A stretch of 25,288 nt of DNA from Gymnopilus junonius (GCA_015501075.1 JADNYJ010000458.1:1-25288); one strand, 5' to 3'. Counted from the first letter of the stretch, positions 11,170 through 22,022 are shown. Program-made: numbers and translations. Notes: generated from the sequence alone by a model not told the origin.

Positions 11170-11963
11170 TGTACAAGCCCATCGAGCCGCAGCAACACTA
11201 CTAAAGGGGTGTCACCACTCTTGAAGATACACAATCTCCTCATTGACTCAACTCGAAACGATGTATACTATTTCCACTAGATCTACCAAGTCCAAGTCCA
11301 TTCGGGGTCATTTTAATCCTATACTGTTGTGTGTTGTGTGCGTAGGAGGGAACGAAGGCTAAGCACTGAGTTAGATGTTATTACAACGTGTTAAAAAAAG
11401 GAAGGGGAACAGAAGAGGGGTTAACGTAAGTAAACGGGTACTGTAAGATAGGATTGTACACAAGAGGGGGGTAAGAGAACGGACGAAAGGCAAGGGAAAG
11501 GAGGGGACTTGTCATAAGTTCGATTGGCACAATCAGAAAATCAAGCAGCACTGTAAGCACGCCGCTAAAGATCCAAAGAGAGAAGACGGTAAAAAAAGAG
11601 GGGCAGGAAGGTGTACTTTGTCCGACCGAATTCCTTGATCCGAAAAAAAAAAGTATGAAAAAAATGCAAGGAAATGAGAGACGCGAAGGGGTAAAGGAGG
11701 AAAAGAGAAGAGAAGGAGAAAACGTAGGGTATACAAGGGGTATACCACAAGTCGTAAAGAGGTGTCCCAGGAGGTATGTAGAATAGGTGGACATAAATAA
11801 AATAAAATAGAAAAAAAGATGGAAGCAAATCAGACCGTCAGGAGGAGGGAAAAAGAAAAGAAAAGACCCGAAAAAAAAAAATCATCTCAAAGCAACCCAC
11901 TATCACCCCCGCCTCCCACACCACCACTCCCACCCGCAAGATCGATAAACCTCGTAACCCTCT
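11170..11963. other. Purine-rich 3' flank of the LIM gene
   Basis: From about 11390 to 11880 the plus strand is strongly purine-rich, with G/A runs and poly-A tracts. The minus-strand transcript of the LIM gene would therefore have a pyrimidine-rich 3' region. Minus-strand open frames here (11381-11828) are low-complexity Phe/Leu/Ser runs and are not called as genes. Confidence 0.5.
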
Positions 11964-14900
11964 TCATCGCCCTTCTACTCCTCCCCTCATCCTCCTCCTC
12001 CTCACTCCCCAACTCCCCCCTGGCCCCCCACCTCGCATAGTCATCACCGCCGCATGGCGCTCACACAACATCCTCCCATCCACCTCCCAATACTCCTTGA
12101 CCAAACTCTCCCGGCACTCCGATACGCCTCCGGGGTACTCGCATGTCATATGTTCGGGGTGGTACCGGTCCCCGGTGTGTGATACTGCGCAGGGGCCTTC
12201 GATGGGCTGTCCGCATCGCGCGGCGGCGCAGAGCGAGTCGTTGGCCTCGTGGTAGTGGTATGCGCAGAGCGGTTTACCGTCGTATACGTAGAAGGAACGG
12301 TCTGGGAAGGGTTTCTGGAGAGGCAATGTGAGTGTGGAGGTTTAGCAGAATAAAAAGAGAGAAATACGCACATGGCATATGTGGCAATTAAAGCACTCTT
12401 TATGATACTTGCCCTTCAACTGTCCATCCGAAGAAGACACAGCCTGGCGCTCAATAGGCAAATTACACCTCCGGCACTAGTCGCAAAAAAAAAAATTCAA
12501 TACACATTCTTCCCAGAAAAACAACAAACGTTCCCCTCAAAAAAAAAAAACTTACCTTGGGCAAATACATCCCCTTCCAACACTTCTCACAAAGCACACC
12601 CCCATTATCCACACTCACCCACCTCCCATCTTCAATCACCTTCTGGCACCTCAAACACGTCTTGGGCCTCCTCGTCCTCGCACCACCACCCGCAGCGGTC
12701 TTCTTCAGCACCCCCCTCACACCACTCGCACTCGCACCCCCATCCAGCGCCAACGCCTTGTCCCGGTCCAGCTGTGGACTGGTGAGCGAGCGCATGGGGA
12801 GCTTGATGGGCTTTGAATCCCTAATTTCGGAGGGAGATGGCCCTTGTACGGTGTTGCTTCGCTGGGCTTTAGACCCCCCGCTGAGCCCGGTGAGGATGCT
12901 GTTATCTTCGTCTTGGTCTGCATTGTAGTCGCCCGGACGACGAATGGAGGAGGAGGAAGCAACGGTGCTGGTGGCAGTCCGGGTGTCGACTGTCATATTC
13001 ATATTCCTCGTCCTCTCGGTGCTCATCCCGCGCGAATGCCCATTAACATTAGCAGTGACACTGGCATTGGGATACACCTCCCTCTCCCTCTCATCACTCC
13101 CTTTCCTACTCCTACTCTGACTCCTGCTACTCCCACTCCTTCCAAAACTCGTCCCGGGCCCACCCAGCTTTGCATAATTGCTCGGCGGGGTCTGGGATAG
13201 CCCCAGCGCAAGCGCAATGGCCGCGGAAGAATTCGAGCGGTCCCTCGCGTGCCCATGTCCATGTCCATTATCAGAAGAATACGCAGACGAGAGGGAATTA
13301 TTCCTCGAATGATTCCCCGCTGCGGGGGGAAGACGAGGATGATCAGGGATGGGGATGGGGATGCTTCTGACGCTCGTACCGCTGAGCTGAGAAGTCGATC
13401 TCGAAGTCGTCGATCCTCCGATCCTGATATCACCCCGGTCCGTACTGGTACTTCTACTCCTCGAGCGGAGCGATACACTACCGAATTGGATATGATGACC
13501 CTTCTTCGTCGCGAGAGGGACAGTCGCAGTCGCAGTCGCGTTGGGATTAGAATTTGTACTCAAGATGGAAGTGGGCAACGGAGGCGGCGGCGACCGACTC
13601 CTCGGTCGTCTGCTCTCGCTCCTTCCTCCTCCTGCACTACTCCTACTTGCGCTCCTGGACCTGGGTCCACCGACTCGGCCTCGGCTGTTACTCCTACTAC
13701 GTCTGCCAGTCCGTTCGTCGTCGTCGTCGTTATCTTCGTAATCCGTAGCATTGGAGTCGGCATATGCCAGCCCGCCGTACTCTGATTCCGAGTCGACAGG
13801 CGATATCGGGGGTTGTTCCACCACCTTTTCTCTTTCACGACGAGAGGCAGAACTATCCGCTCTGGCACGAGCCACATCCGATGCGGAAGAACCAGTGATG
13901 GATTCCTTCAACTTTTCAAAGAACGGAAGGCGCGGGGAAGCAGGGGGGACATTGGAAGCAGCTGGTATGGGCGTGACGTTCCTGAAGGACGCGGGCGAAG
14001 GCTCTCTCATAGGTAGTTTGGTATTCGAATTCAGATTAGACATGGTAGGAAAAGTCTGCGGTGCAAATTCAGATTGGGGTAGTGGAGAAGTAGGACCTGG
14101 CGAGTGCGAAGAGTATCCAGATCCGGCGGATAGAGGCGGCGTTTCAGTTGCTGCCAAATGGATACAAGTTGGTTAGTCAGTGAGATGATGTTTCCACGAG
14201 ACCACTTACAACGAGTGGCTGCGTCGATATCCAAAAACTTGGGTGCATTAGGAGGCCTCCTCCCGTTCGGAGGTGGATTGCCGTACATAGGGTGTGCTAT
14301 AGACATGTTTTGCTGATGCTGCTGTGAAACACCGATTGGGGCAACGAACATGGCAGCGCGCGCTGCAGCCGCGAACCCGCGCCTGCCTACGCCTGCCATA
14401 CCGGCCGCGCCACCTGATTTGGTGTCAATACCGCGTTCGGCGGGAGGCACGAACTCTTCATTCGGAGGCAAATCCATTCCCGGAGGTGGACGAGCAGGAG
14501 GGGGTGCTGGGCTCCTCCCCATGGGCACCGGACCCGGAGGTGGCGGACCCATGGCTCTAGGACCAGACATGGACATACTGGTAGGAGGCCGTGCTGGTGG
14601 ATAGGGCTGGCCGCTGTACCCGGAGGAGGGGGCAGGAGAAGGGCCTGAGCGAGGAGGGGCAAAATTGTTGTTCATGGGCTGGGGCGTGCCATTTCTCATA
14701 GGTGGACCAGAGGACAGAGGAGGACCACGGGGACCATTAGAAAAGGAAGGCTTCCTGTATCCATTCTGCTGCACTGGAGTGGTCGCATCCTGATTTTGAT
14801 TGCTGAACGACACGGTGGGACGGGCAGTCAGAGGGGTGTTCTGGTTCGATATGGAGCCAGCATTGGAGGGAGTGCGCATGCGCATGGGATCACCTGGAGG

Positions 14901-15323
14901 CGGTTGACGGGTGCGCAGGGGGGAAGCGCTGGACGGGAAGGGGACACCATCCCTGGATCGGTCAGAGGATTCAGAGCGAGCGAGAGGACTCGGTTTCGGC
15001 TGGAAGGCAGGCTGAGAATCCTTTGTGTTGATCCTGAGACGGGCACTGGCGGACGAGGGCAGGCGCTGGTGCTCCTTTGGCGGGGCAGCGGACGCGACTC
15101 GGCCCTGCAGACGACCAGGGAGGAGCGAGGTGGCCTCCTCTGGGGAGATGGATGGCTTGGGGAGCGAGGGCACGGCGGGCGGGGGACCCTCACATGTGTG
15201 GTCGCCCAGTTCATTCACGGGCACGGGCTGGTGGCAGGAGGAGCATTTGACAGTGGGCAGTAGCTGCGATATGCGGGGCTGCGGTGTGCTGCTGCTCGTA
15301 GGGGACAGCAGAGACGCGAGCAT
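11964..15323 (-). CDS. LIM-domain protein, paxillin-like (Pxl1-type architecture)
   Basis: Probable cytoskeletal scaffold of cell-polarity or septation sites, by analogy with yeast paxillin-like proteins. Four exons on the minus strand (15323-14210, 14150-12556, 12476-12372, 12314-11964) sum to 3165 nt, giving 1054 residues without any frame break. Residues about 26-45 have a small zinc-type motif (CSSCHQPV, then HTC). Residues 60-860 are disordered: Pro/Ser-rich, then several SR-rich blocks (RSRSASRSS, RSRSRSTST). Zinc-binding LIM modules begin at about residue 870 (CLRC...LCEKCW). A full LIM module follows at about 904-958 (CRRC...HKECFNCHIC...C..H), then a third, divergent one (C....CGQPI...H..H..C...LCERH). 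The start is the first ATG of the open frame. It is convergent with LSM4. Long low-complexity open frames on the opposite strand are shadows. Confidence 0.92.
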
Positions 15324-15952
15324 TGGGTATCAAGAGTACGACCTGCGTTATTTCATGAGGATGACAATATATCCGAAAGGAAGCACATGTTACCCCGTGC
15401 CATCCTCCTTTCACTTCAGCGCTAGTCCACACATACGTAACTCTTTAATTGAACTCCACTTTTATCAACCTTACTTTCTTCGACACCACGGAACCGCACT
15501 CCAGCTGCCCTTGCGCCTGTCCTGAGCGAGCCCTGCATCCCCTCCCCCGATATCTCCCAGACACACGAAAGCTGCCTATCTGTGCAGATCATCCGCAAGT
15601 CTCCTGGCACCTGATCCGGTGATCAATCTTCCCCCACAACCATCCAATGATATGTCTTCTCTGCCAAAATCCTTCGAGGTTCCCAATCAACACCCGATCG
15701 ACAAAGAAGTTGGAAACCACACGTCACTCCGCCAAAAACTCTGTCTATCTTTGACAATATTCCCATTACCTAAGAGCCATCCTTTGTTCTCCCAGAATCA
15801 GTCCGTTAGCCTTTAGTCCGTTATGTCCTCAAGCAAGCTCGGCTTAGCGTCCCTGTTGGTCTGCACTCGACACTTCGCCTTACGTATAGCACCCGGTCTA
15901 TGACAGTCTCTACGTATGCCAAGAGACATGGCAGCCGTTCCCATGGGCCCAT

Positions 15953-16133
15953 CTCCCACAACTCGCTTTCTTTGGGAACTAGGCCTGATCGGATAGGATT
16001 TCCTCCTCGTTGTTTTTTGACATGTCGCCATTCACGCTACATACTGAGAAACATTCCGAGAGGTGACTTTATCGTATGTACGTGCAAGTAACATCATTTA
16101 TTCCTCTATTTCTGACACCAAGTTCGTACCGAG
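15953..16133 (+). repeat. Diverged direct repeat, copy A
   Basis: It shares a 22-base identical core (15957-15978, cacaactcgctttctttggg then aa) with copy B at 16517-16538. Patchy similarity follows: gatttcctc, gtttttgg/gttttttg, cattcacgct/caattcatgct, ttatcgta/ttatcata, and later cctctatttc and gttcgtaccgag. No coding content was recognised. Confidence 0.6.
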
Positions 16134-16512
16134 CTAACATATGTATCATTGTCTTACGGCGTTTTAATACAATTAAAAGGCTCGATTTCATCCCTTCACA
16201 CCAGCAAACAAAAAAAAAACTGGACCCAACTCTCTCGCCCTCCTCCGGTTCTCATCTCGACATGCTCCTTTCTTCACATCATTCGCAATCCTTCTTCTGC
16301 TGCCCAAGGCAAGGGCGAGGACCATTATTCCCATCTCTCTGTTTAGGAAAATGAACCCATAAAGAGGATGATCATCAAATAGGACACGGTCGATTCCCCT
16401 CTTCAATCACACCCTTCATCCGCGCCATTGGAACCACAGCATCTTGGCAGAGCAAAAACCTCCATGAATCGTGGCTAAAACGAGAGACAAGAGTCGGAGG
16501 TGCAGCTTCCAA

Positions 16513-16838
16513 CTCTCACAACTCGCTTTCTTTGGGAATATAGAATGTGGACTGATAACGATTTCCTCGGTGTTTTTGGCGTCACAATTCATGCTGGCTG
16601 GGGCAACGTTTTTCGAAAGGCCCTTTTATCATATACACAATATCTCTGCTAGTGCGTAGGTATTAGGTAGTAAAGGTGCACCATCTAGAGCTTATCCTTG
16701 GTTTCTCGCAGAGGAGAAATTTCATGAGTTGTATCATATCATGGTTAAAAACGAGAGTTTATCACATCCAAATGATCTCTGCTCAAGTAAGTAAAAGGGC
16801 CTCTTCTATATTTCCTCAACCTCTCAGGTTCGTGCCGA
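16513..16838 (+). repeat. Diverged direct repeat, copy B, with an extra internal segment
   Basis: Matches copy A at both ends but carries about 130 extra bases (roughly 16651-16783). The extra part is bounded by two copies of atctctgct (16642-16650 and 16775-16783), which could be a target-site duplication. No inverted termini are clear. Confidence 0.5.
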
Positions 16839-16961
16839 GGTCCAAGGGATGTGGTGTATTGTACTATCTCCCGATGATGGACCACTACAGTGGGAGACTC
16901 CATCCTATCCCTTCCATGCCACTTGCAGCATGCTCAACATCAAGATCTCTATATCCAAATT

Positions 16962-17500
16962 TCATTCAGAGTATTCGAGGTCTAGATCTACTGCAGTCAA
17001 TAGTGCCACTTGTTTGTAGAGCCTATGCAGGTCATTAGGGCTCTGCTGGTAATACCAGTCGTCATTACCGTATGTGATTCGAATGCAGAATTTTGATAAT
17101 GGAAGATTGTTGCAGGTGGTACTGTCGTAGTGTAGAAACCCGTGACTCCAACATAGTGAGGAGCACATCCATGCCAAAAGAAATTTCGCCCGTGTACGTA
17201 AAGGACATCAGATGTGGCAGGCATTCAAATTCATTTGAATTTCCGCCTGGATTTCTGCCTTGGGTAACTCCTAGGGTGAGTTGGTTGAAGATTGAATCAG
17301 ACAGCACAAAGGCATTGGGCAGGCGCAGTTCGAGCACTTCAATGTAAGGCAGCTTGCACAACAGGTTTACGACAATTTCCTCAGTCAGACAATTATCATC
17401 TGCATGGCTGATTTCAAGGTTCGTCAGCTTGAAGGGATTCTGCTGGGCCATCTCCAGCAAAGCCTCCATCCAGAGATGGTTCCCTCCCCCTGGTGCTTGA
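16962..17500 (-). pseudogene. 5'-truncated F-box/LRR paralogue fragment
   Basis: The minus strand reads NHLWMEALLEMAQQNPFKLT, then ECLPHLMSFTYTGEISFGMD and LLTMLESRV. It ends ITYGNDDWYYQQSP...LYKQVALLTAVDLDLEYSE at TGA 16964-16962. It aligns in order with the C-terminal third of the intact neighbour at 18255-19763 (DVFWIESLLEM, CLPHLKSFIYIGGIEF, AMLKSRG, ITYTNDEWF, FYKEVGLLLPDVELNL). The frame changes between about 17065 and 17110. Upstream of 17500 neither the F-box nor the coiled coil is recognisable, and a TGA occurs just before the match. It is head-to-head with the intact paralogue, so an inverted partial duplication is likely. Confidence 0.7.
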
Positions 17501-18254
17501 GATGGAATTCAAGTGCTGTCACAGCTGGCATCTTAGTCTTGTAGTTCTGGCGTCAGGCCTGCTAAAGACAGCCAGATGAAAATTCCAGTCTAGAGTATGT
17601 CCAAAATTATTAGAAATATGCCTACATAAATGTCAAAATGGTGGCCTCGATGAATGCACAGGAAGTGTAAAGCGCGTTCAGTTGGCGTCAAGGTTGCGTC
17701 AAGGACTAAGTAGTGTATATAAGAAAATCAAGGCCGAATAGTTAAATAAGTCATTCAGAACCTACTTGAGCACAAATAATCAATTATATAGTTTTCTTCC
17801 ATGAGGAGATTGCTGTTCGTTGTTCGCTCAAAGTTTCTGGTTTGCGTGGATGACTCGGAAAGGACAGACGCGTCTATTATCTAATGATCGCGTTAATTTT
17901 TCACGTGTACAAGGCAACGGGTCGCGTCTGTGATACAGTTACCAGTAACGCTCTCTTGATTTCAAATTTTCAGGCCTGCTCTCCCACTGGCATCCGTGCC
18001 CTGCCACTGCCCCCTGCAGCGACCACTCGGGCTGAAATTTGAAAGTGGAGCAACTTGAAGTTGGAGTAACACATCTTGTTCAGCTACAAGCCTCCAAGGG
18101 GTGCGCGAGGAAGTCCAAACAGTCACCGTTATCTTTCTATATTGTACGCTGTTAACAAACTGTGAGTGTTTGGCCCCTTAACTTTTAAGTTTGGTATCCT
18201 CTAGATCAACGACATGGATACCTTCACTTTTCTTTTTAGTTTCTGTGACGTTTA
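17501..18254. other. Region between the two F-box paralogues; probable promoter and leader of the 18255 gene
   Basis: It holds a direct repeat of gcgtcaagg (17685-17693 and 17696-17704), a TATATAAG element at 17716-17723 on the plus strand, a possible 5' leader intron (GTGAGT near 18162 to CTCTAG 18199-18204) and a short upstream ORF ending at the F-box start codon. All are inferred from consensus and position. Confidence 0.4.
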
Positions 18255-18255
18255 A
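18214..18255 (+). promoter_or_regulatory. Upstream ORF overlapping the F-box start codon (TAATG)
   Basis: A 13-codon ORF (ATG at 18214, stop TAA 18253-18255) overlaps the main ATG (18255-18257) by one base. Such a stop-start overlap could allow termination-reinitiation or dampen translation. Transcript evidence would be needed to know that it lies in the mRNA. Confidence 0.4.
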
Positions 18256-19763
18256 TGTACGGCGGAGAAGACATCAAGTCAGCGTATCTGCTGAAAAGGC
18301 AAATTGTAGAGGAGGAAGTCGCATTGCATGAAAAAAAGGTGGCTGCACTGGAGAATGGCCTCAAGGATCTTCAGGCTCAACGTCGTGGGCTGGACGAGAA
18401 GCTCAACAGCATTCTTCCTGTATCCCAACTTCCTCTCGAAGTCCTGACTGACTTCTTTTTCTTGGTGTGTGACTACCACAAAGACTTCGGCCTTCCGGGC
18501 CCATATCGCATTGGGCGAATATGTCGATCATGGAGACAAATTGTTCAAGCAACCCCTCGCTTATGGACCTATATTTACCTACCGATATCAAAGGTTCGTC
18601 AAGCTGTTCAAAAAGTTTTGCTCCAAGAGTGGATCGAACGTACTGGCAGCTGTCCACTACATGTCGTACTCACCCGGAGCCTCGATGATTTGTTTTTGCT
18701 CGACACATGGGATCCGCCAAAGGAACTATTCAGCGCTCTTGTAGCAACATGTCATCGATGGACAGAGCTCGACATCATTGTATTTCCAGGCCTTCTCCAA
18801 ATGTTGGAAGAAAAACTTGATGTTCAACCACTCCAGATGACGTCTCTTACCGTCTCCGCGATGGGATGTGATACGCCTGATTGGACATTCAAATTGACGC
18901 ACCAACTGCACACACTCCATCTCCACACCGGTTTGAGAAAACGGAATATCGAGCTTTGCTGGAATTCTCTGCAGGTCTTATCTGCGGGTCTCAACGTCAA
19001 TGATTGTTTGGCTATTTTAGAACATTGCACTGGGCTTATCCAGTGTACATTGGAAATAAAACGTGACAAAGAACTAGTGCAGCACCCGTCGGAAAAACGC
19101 TTCATCTCGCAGCTCAGATCCATGTCGTTAACGGGGTCAACCAAATTGATTGGGGTGGTACTGTTGTACCTGGAGGCTCCCCTTTTGAGGGATCTCTGTC
19201 TCCTGCTGTTCCCACACGATTATGAAGATGATGAAGATGAAGATGTATTCTGGATCGAAAGCTTGCTTGAAATGGTCGAGTGCTCTTCTTTTCCGTTAAT
19301 AAAGCTGAGCGTCAAGCAAAGCAAGGCCGTAGGTGTCAAGGAATATCTTATCGCTGCCATGTTGGCCAACTTGCAGTCCGTACAGGAACTCAACTTAGAG
19401 TTTCAGCATACTGTCATCTCCGATATGGTTATTAAGCAGCTTGACATCAGCGCGTCGTCCGTCGAAGAGCGAAAAAAATGCCTTCCACATCTCAAGTCTT
19501 TTATATACATTGGTGGCATTGAATTTAGGCCAGACACTATGATAGCGATGCTGAAGTCGCGGGGTGCTTGTACAGGTTATGGCCATTCCTTGGAACTTGA
19601 GCCAACTGTGAAAAGGGACACCAGATTTGTGGTTGACATCACATATACCAACGACGAGTGGTTCCGCGACAAGAATCCTAATGTTTGGCATGCTTTCTAC
19701 AAGGAAGTGGGGTTGTTATTGCCGGACGTAGAACTGAATCTTACTTTGGATCATAAGGCTTAG
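18255..19763 (+). CDS. Agaricomycete F-box-like protein with N-terminal coiled coil
   Basis: Probable SCF-type adaptor of the large agaricomycete F-box family; the substrate is unknown. It is a single exon of 502 residues with no frame break. Residues about 5-52 form a heptad-rich coiled coil (VALHEKKVAALENGLKDLQ). The F-box-like domain is at about 55-105 (LPVSQLPLEVLTDFFFLVC, ICRSWRQIVQATPRLWTYI). The rest is a degenerate leucine-rich region, with an acidic insertion DYEDDEDEDVFW at about residue 325. It ends FYKEVGLLLPDVELNLTLD. A truncated inverted copy of its C-terminal third lies upstream at 16962-17500. It is convergent with ATG15, with 265 bp between stop codons. The start is the first ATG of the frame and directly follows a short upstream ORF. 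Confidence 0.88.
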   Translation: MYGGEDIKSAYLLKRQIVEEEVALHEKKVAALENGLKDLQAQRRGLDEKLNSILPVSQLPLEVLTDFFFLVCDYHKDFGLPGPYRIGRICRSWRQIVQATPRLWTYIYLPISKVRQAVQKVLLQEWIERTGSCPLHVVLTRSLDDLFLLDTWDPPKELFSALVATCHRWTELDIIVFPGLLQMLEEKLDVQPLQMTSLTVSAMGCDTPDWTFKLTHQLHTLHLHTGLRKRNIELCWNSLQVLSAGLNVNDCLAILEHCTGLIQCTLEIKRDKELVQHPSEKRFISQLRSMSLTGSTKLIGVVLLYLEAPLLRDLCLLLFPHDYEDDEDEDVFWIESLLEMVECSSFPLIKLSVKQSKAVGVKEYLIAAMLANLQSVQELNLEFQHTVISDMVIKQLDISASSVEERKKCLPHLKSFIYIGGIEFRPDTMIAMLKSRGACTGYGHSLELEPTVKRDTRFVVDITYTNDEWFRDKNPNVWHAFYKEVGLLLPDVELNLTLDHKA

Positions 19764-20028
19764 TTCGTTGTGCCAGTGAGAAGGAATCCATATATACGTT
19801 CTCAAATCGACGATTCAGACTCAAGTCTGTCTCTCAAGTGTGCTACACTTCATTGATGGCATCCTTAATTTGACACTTTAATGTTGTCGTCTATAAAGAT
19901 CAGGCACAAGTCGAAAGTAGTTCCATTGAATAAAATACAATGACACATATACATTTAAAGTTACATATCAGTCCATCCTCCGTAATGGTCGAAATACAAT
20001 CTCCCAAAATAATCTTGATATACTGTTG

Positions 20029-21750
20029 CTATGAACTTGACTTAAATTGATCTTTGAAATCTCCGAACTCCCACTTATAGCAGTCCTGCAATGAGATATT
20101 AACAATGGAGCTCAACATTGTTACAATGCAAAGCAACATACCACACAGTCCTCTTCGATGATGACTTTGGGGACTTTCCTCTTTCCTTTATGCTTCTTCT
20201 CACCCTTATCGCCTTCGTCTTTGCCTGTACCCTTGCCCTTACGCTTTCTATGCCATCCAAGAAGTTCCTCATCCTCGTCTTTTTCATCCTCCTCGTCCCA
20301 ATCGATTTCGCCTTCTAAGACCTTGGTCACCACCTCCTTGATAGGGTGTTTCCTAACATCCACGCTCCACCCCAACTTATTCACGGTATCAAACACGATG
20401 CTTTGTCCGAGATGACAGCGTGTCTCCAGTGCATACCCAGCTTGTGCACAAGGCGAGCCAAATCCTGTGCAAGTTCCCTGCGGTATTGGGTCAGCATTGT
20501 GATATACGTGAGTTGTCGCAATGTTAGGCCTCGAAGAAGGCAGCGACGGAGGAGGCGACGGAACAGGAATAGAAGCTTCCGGATCTGGTTTCTTCGGCGG
20601 GAAAGGGAACCTGATGTATGGTAAACGGAATCTGAATTGAGAGATAAGATCGAATGTGGAGGTCCTGATAGGTACTGGCAATGGAGGAGAATCGTGAGGA
20701 GGTAAAGGAAGGTGTAACCGAGAGGCTGCAAGGCGTTCTCCAGGGGCTTCAAATGCGACTGCTGGAAGACCATATGTAGCGCCCAATAGGCTTGCAAGGG
20801 ATCCTCCCAAGGAATGGCCAACTAGCCACACATTAAAGCCTGGGTAAATCTTCAAGAGATCGTCTATAAGCTTCTACAGCCATTGCAAATCGTTAGATCC
20901 ACAAAAATGATGAGCAAAGTTGTCCTTACAACACCGACTGAATAGAATAAACTGTCTTGAATAAGGGCGTCGGTGAGACACTGATTGTCGCATTTATAAC
21001 CGCCTGAGTAGCAATCGCACACTGTCCTGAATACCCAGGAGAAGTCGACCCGCGCACAACAACAAGAAAATAATCTAAGCCGATATAACGATAAGCTGTA
21101 GCTCTGGGAATGCCTTTAACGAAAGTGTACACACAAGTTGTCATTGAATTTATCTAGCTTCGAAGTGGGTCCTTGGAGGGTTGTCCCTTTGATAGAGAGA
21201 ATGATAGTTGAATTATCCAATGATTGAAATACATGTCCTCTAAAACCTTCTCCTTCTTCCCAGCCAAACGGGAAGCTCTGCAAATGTCAAACGAGTCAGA
21301 AGTAGAAGCAGCAATGACTGGGGTCAAAAGCTACCATATTCCAAGCCTGATCGACATCATACAATTGTTCTGGCCTGGCAGAGCATATGCATTGCCCGAC
21401 ATACGTGCCAACTGGGCCAACGTATGTAAGTCTTCGACATCAGGGCCGTCGACTTCTACCGCGTCCCAAATGACTTGCTCGAGTTCACTTTCGGCATGCT
21501 GTAAAGACCGCAAACGGGTGCGATGCAGGACTTCAAGAGAGCGAGGCCGGTAAACCGTCGTAGGGTAGGATTTAACTCTAAGAGTTGACGATAATGGGTA
21601 AGTAGGAGAGGGTGTAAATCCAGTTCCAATGTCAAGGTTCACCGGATCTTGAACGCCGAGTTGCAGGTGGGAGGCGAAAGCGAGATGATCTTGACCGAAA
21701 CTCTGTGGTGGTAATAATAGGAACGTCAGCAGGAGCGTTGTCGAAAGCAT
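20029..21750 (-). CDS. ATG15: Atg15, vacuolar phospholipase of autophagic bodies (one frame break)
   Basis: Membrane-anchored class 3 lipase that reaches the vacuole through the secretory route and lyses the membrane of autophagic bodies. Exons on the minus strand: 21750-21335, 21277-21135, 21074-20930, 20873-20142 and 20085-20029. The N-terminus [19 protein letters not shown] is a signal anchor. Family motifs follow: [40 protein letters not shown]. The nucleophile is Ser256 in GHSLGG, Asp363 is in YHNADPIP, and His411 is in WSVDVRKHP. After a Lys/Glu-rich linker the end is [15 protein letters not shown]. Exons sum to 1493 nt, one short. At about 21361-21366 the frame changes between GQNN and YDVDQAWNM, so one base seems missing or deleted. 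In-frame ATGs at 21870 and 21828 would add residues. Expected length is about 497. Confidence 0.92.
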
Positions 21751-22022
21751 AGCGCAAAGAGAGACATCTGGGGTTGATATGTAGAGCAGGAAGGAGGTAG
21801 AAAGCCAGAATGATCGGGTTGCGGTCATCCGATCATCTAGCTTATTGACCGCAGCCCATTTGTGCTTCATTTGCGCACGACCTTGACCTCTCAACTCTAA
21901 TGGATTGCATTAATTCCATGACTAAGGGGTGTTGCTACTTTGGAAGGCACCCAGGACGGCAGACATCGGCTTGCTCGCACCTTTTATCGATTTCTATCAG
22001 CTTCTCTCTTCCCCTGACGTAG
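21751..22022. promoter_or_regulatory. Shared divergent promoter region of ATG15 and the EF-hand gene
   Basis: About 270 bp separate the two chosen start codons, which point away from each other. If ATG15 starts at 21870 the gap shrinks to about 150 bp. No TATA box was recognised. The promoter role is inferred from gene layout. Confidence 0.4.

Larger units (their letters stand above)
15324..16961. other. Gene-poor region upstream of the LIM gene
   Basis: The left part is presumably the LIM gene promoter and 5' leader. No open frame here carries a recognisable domain. The right part holds two diverged copies of a direct repeat, listed separately. Confidence 0.5.

Noticed and set aside
11381..11828. 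Minus-strand open frames rich in Phe, Leu and Ser
   Set aside because: They are produced by the pyrimidine-rich tract; no motif and no supporting exon structure.
12372..15263. Many long open frames on the plus strand and alternative minus frames (for example 13249-13785, 14796-15263, 14828-15214)
   Set aside because: They are low-complexity Arg/Ser/Pro/Gly translations of the LIM gene's repetitive coding sequence in other frames, with no domain and no splice logic of their own.
20158..20624. Plus-strand open frames with hydrophobic segments opposite the ATG15 linker
   Set aside because: They are antisense shadows of the Lys/Glu-rich and Pro-rich ATG15 coding sequence.
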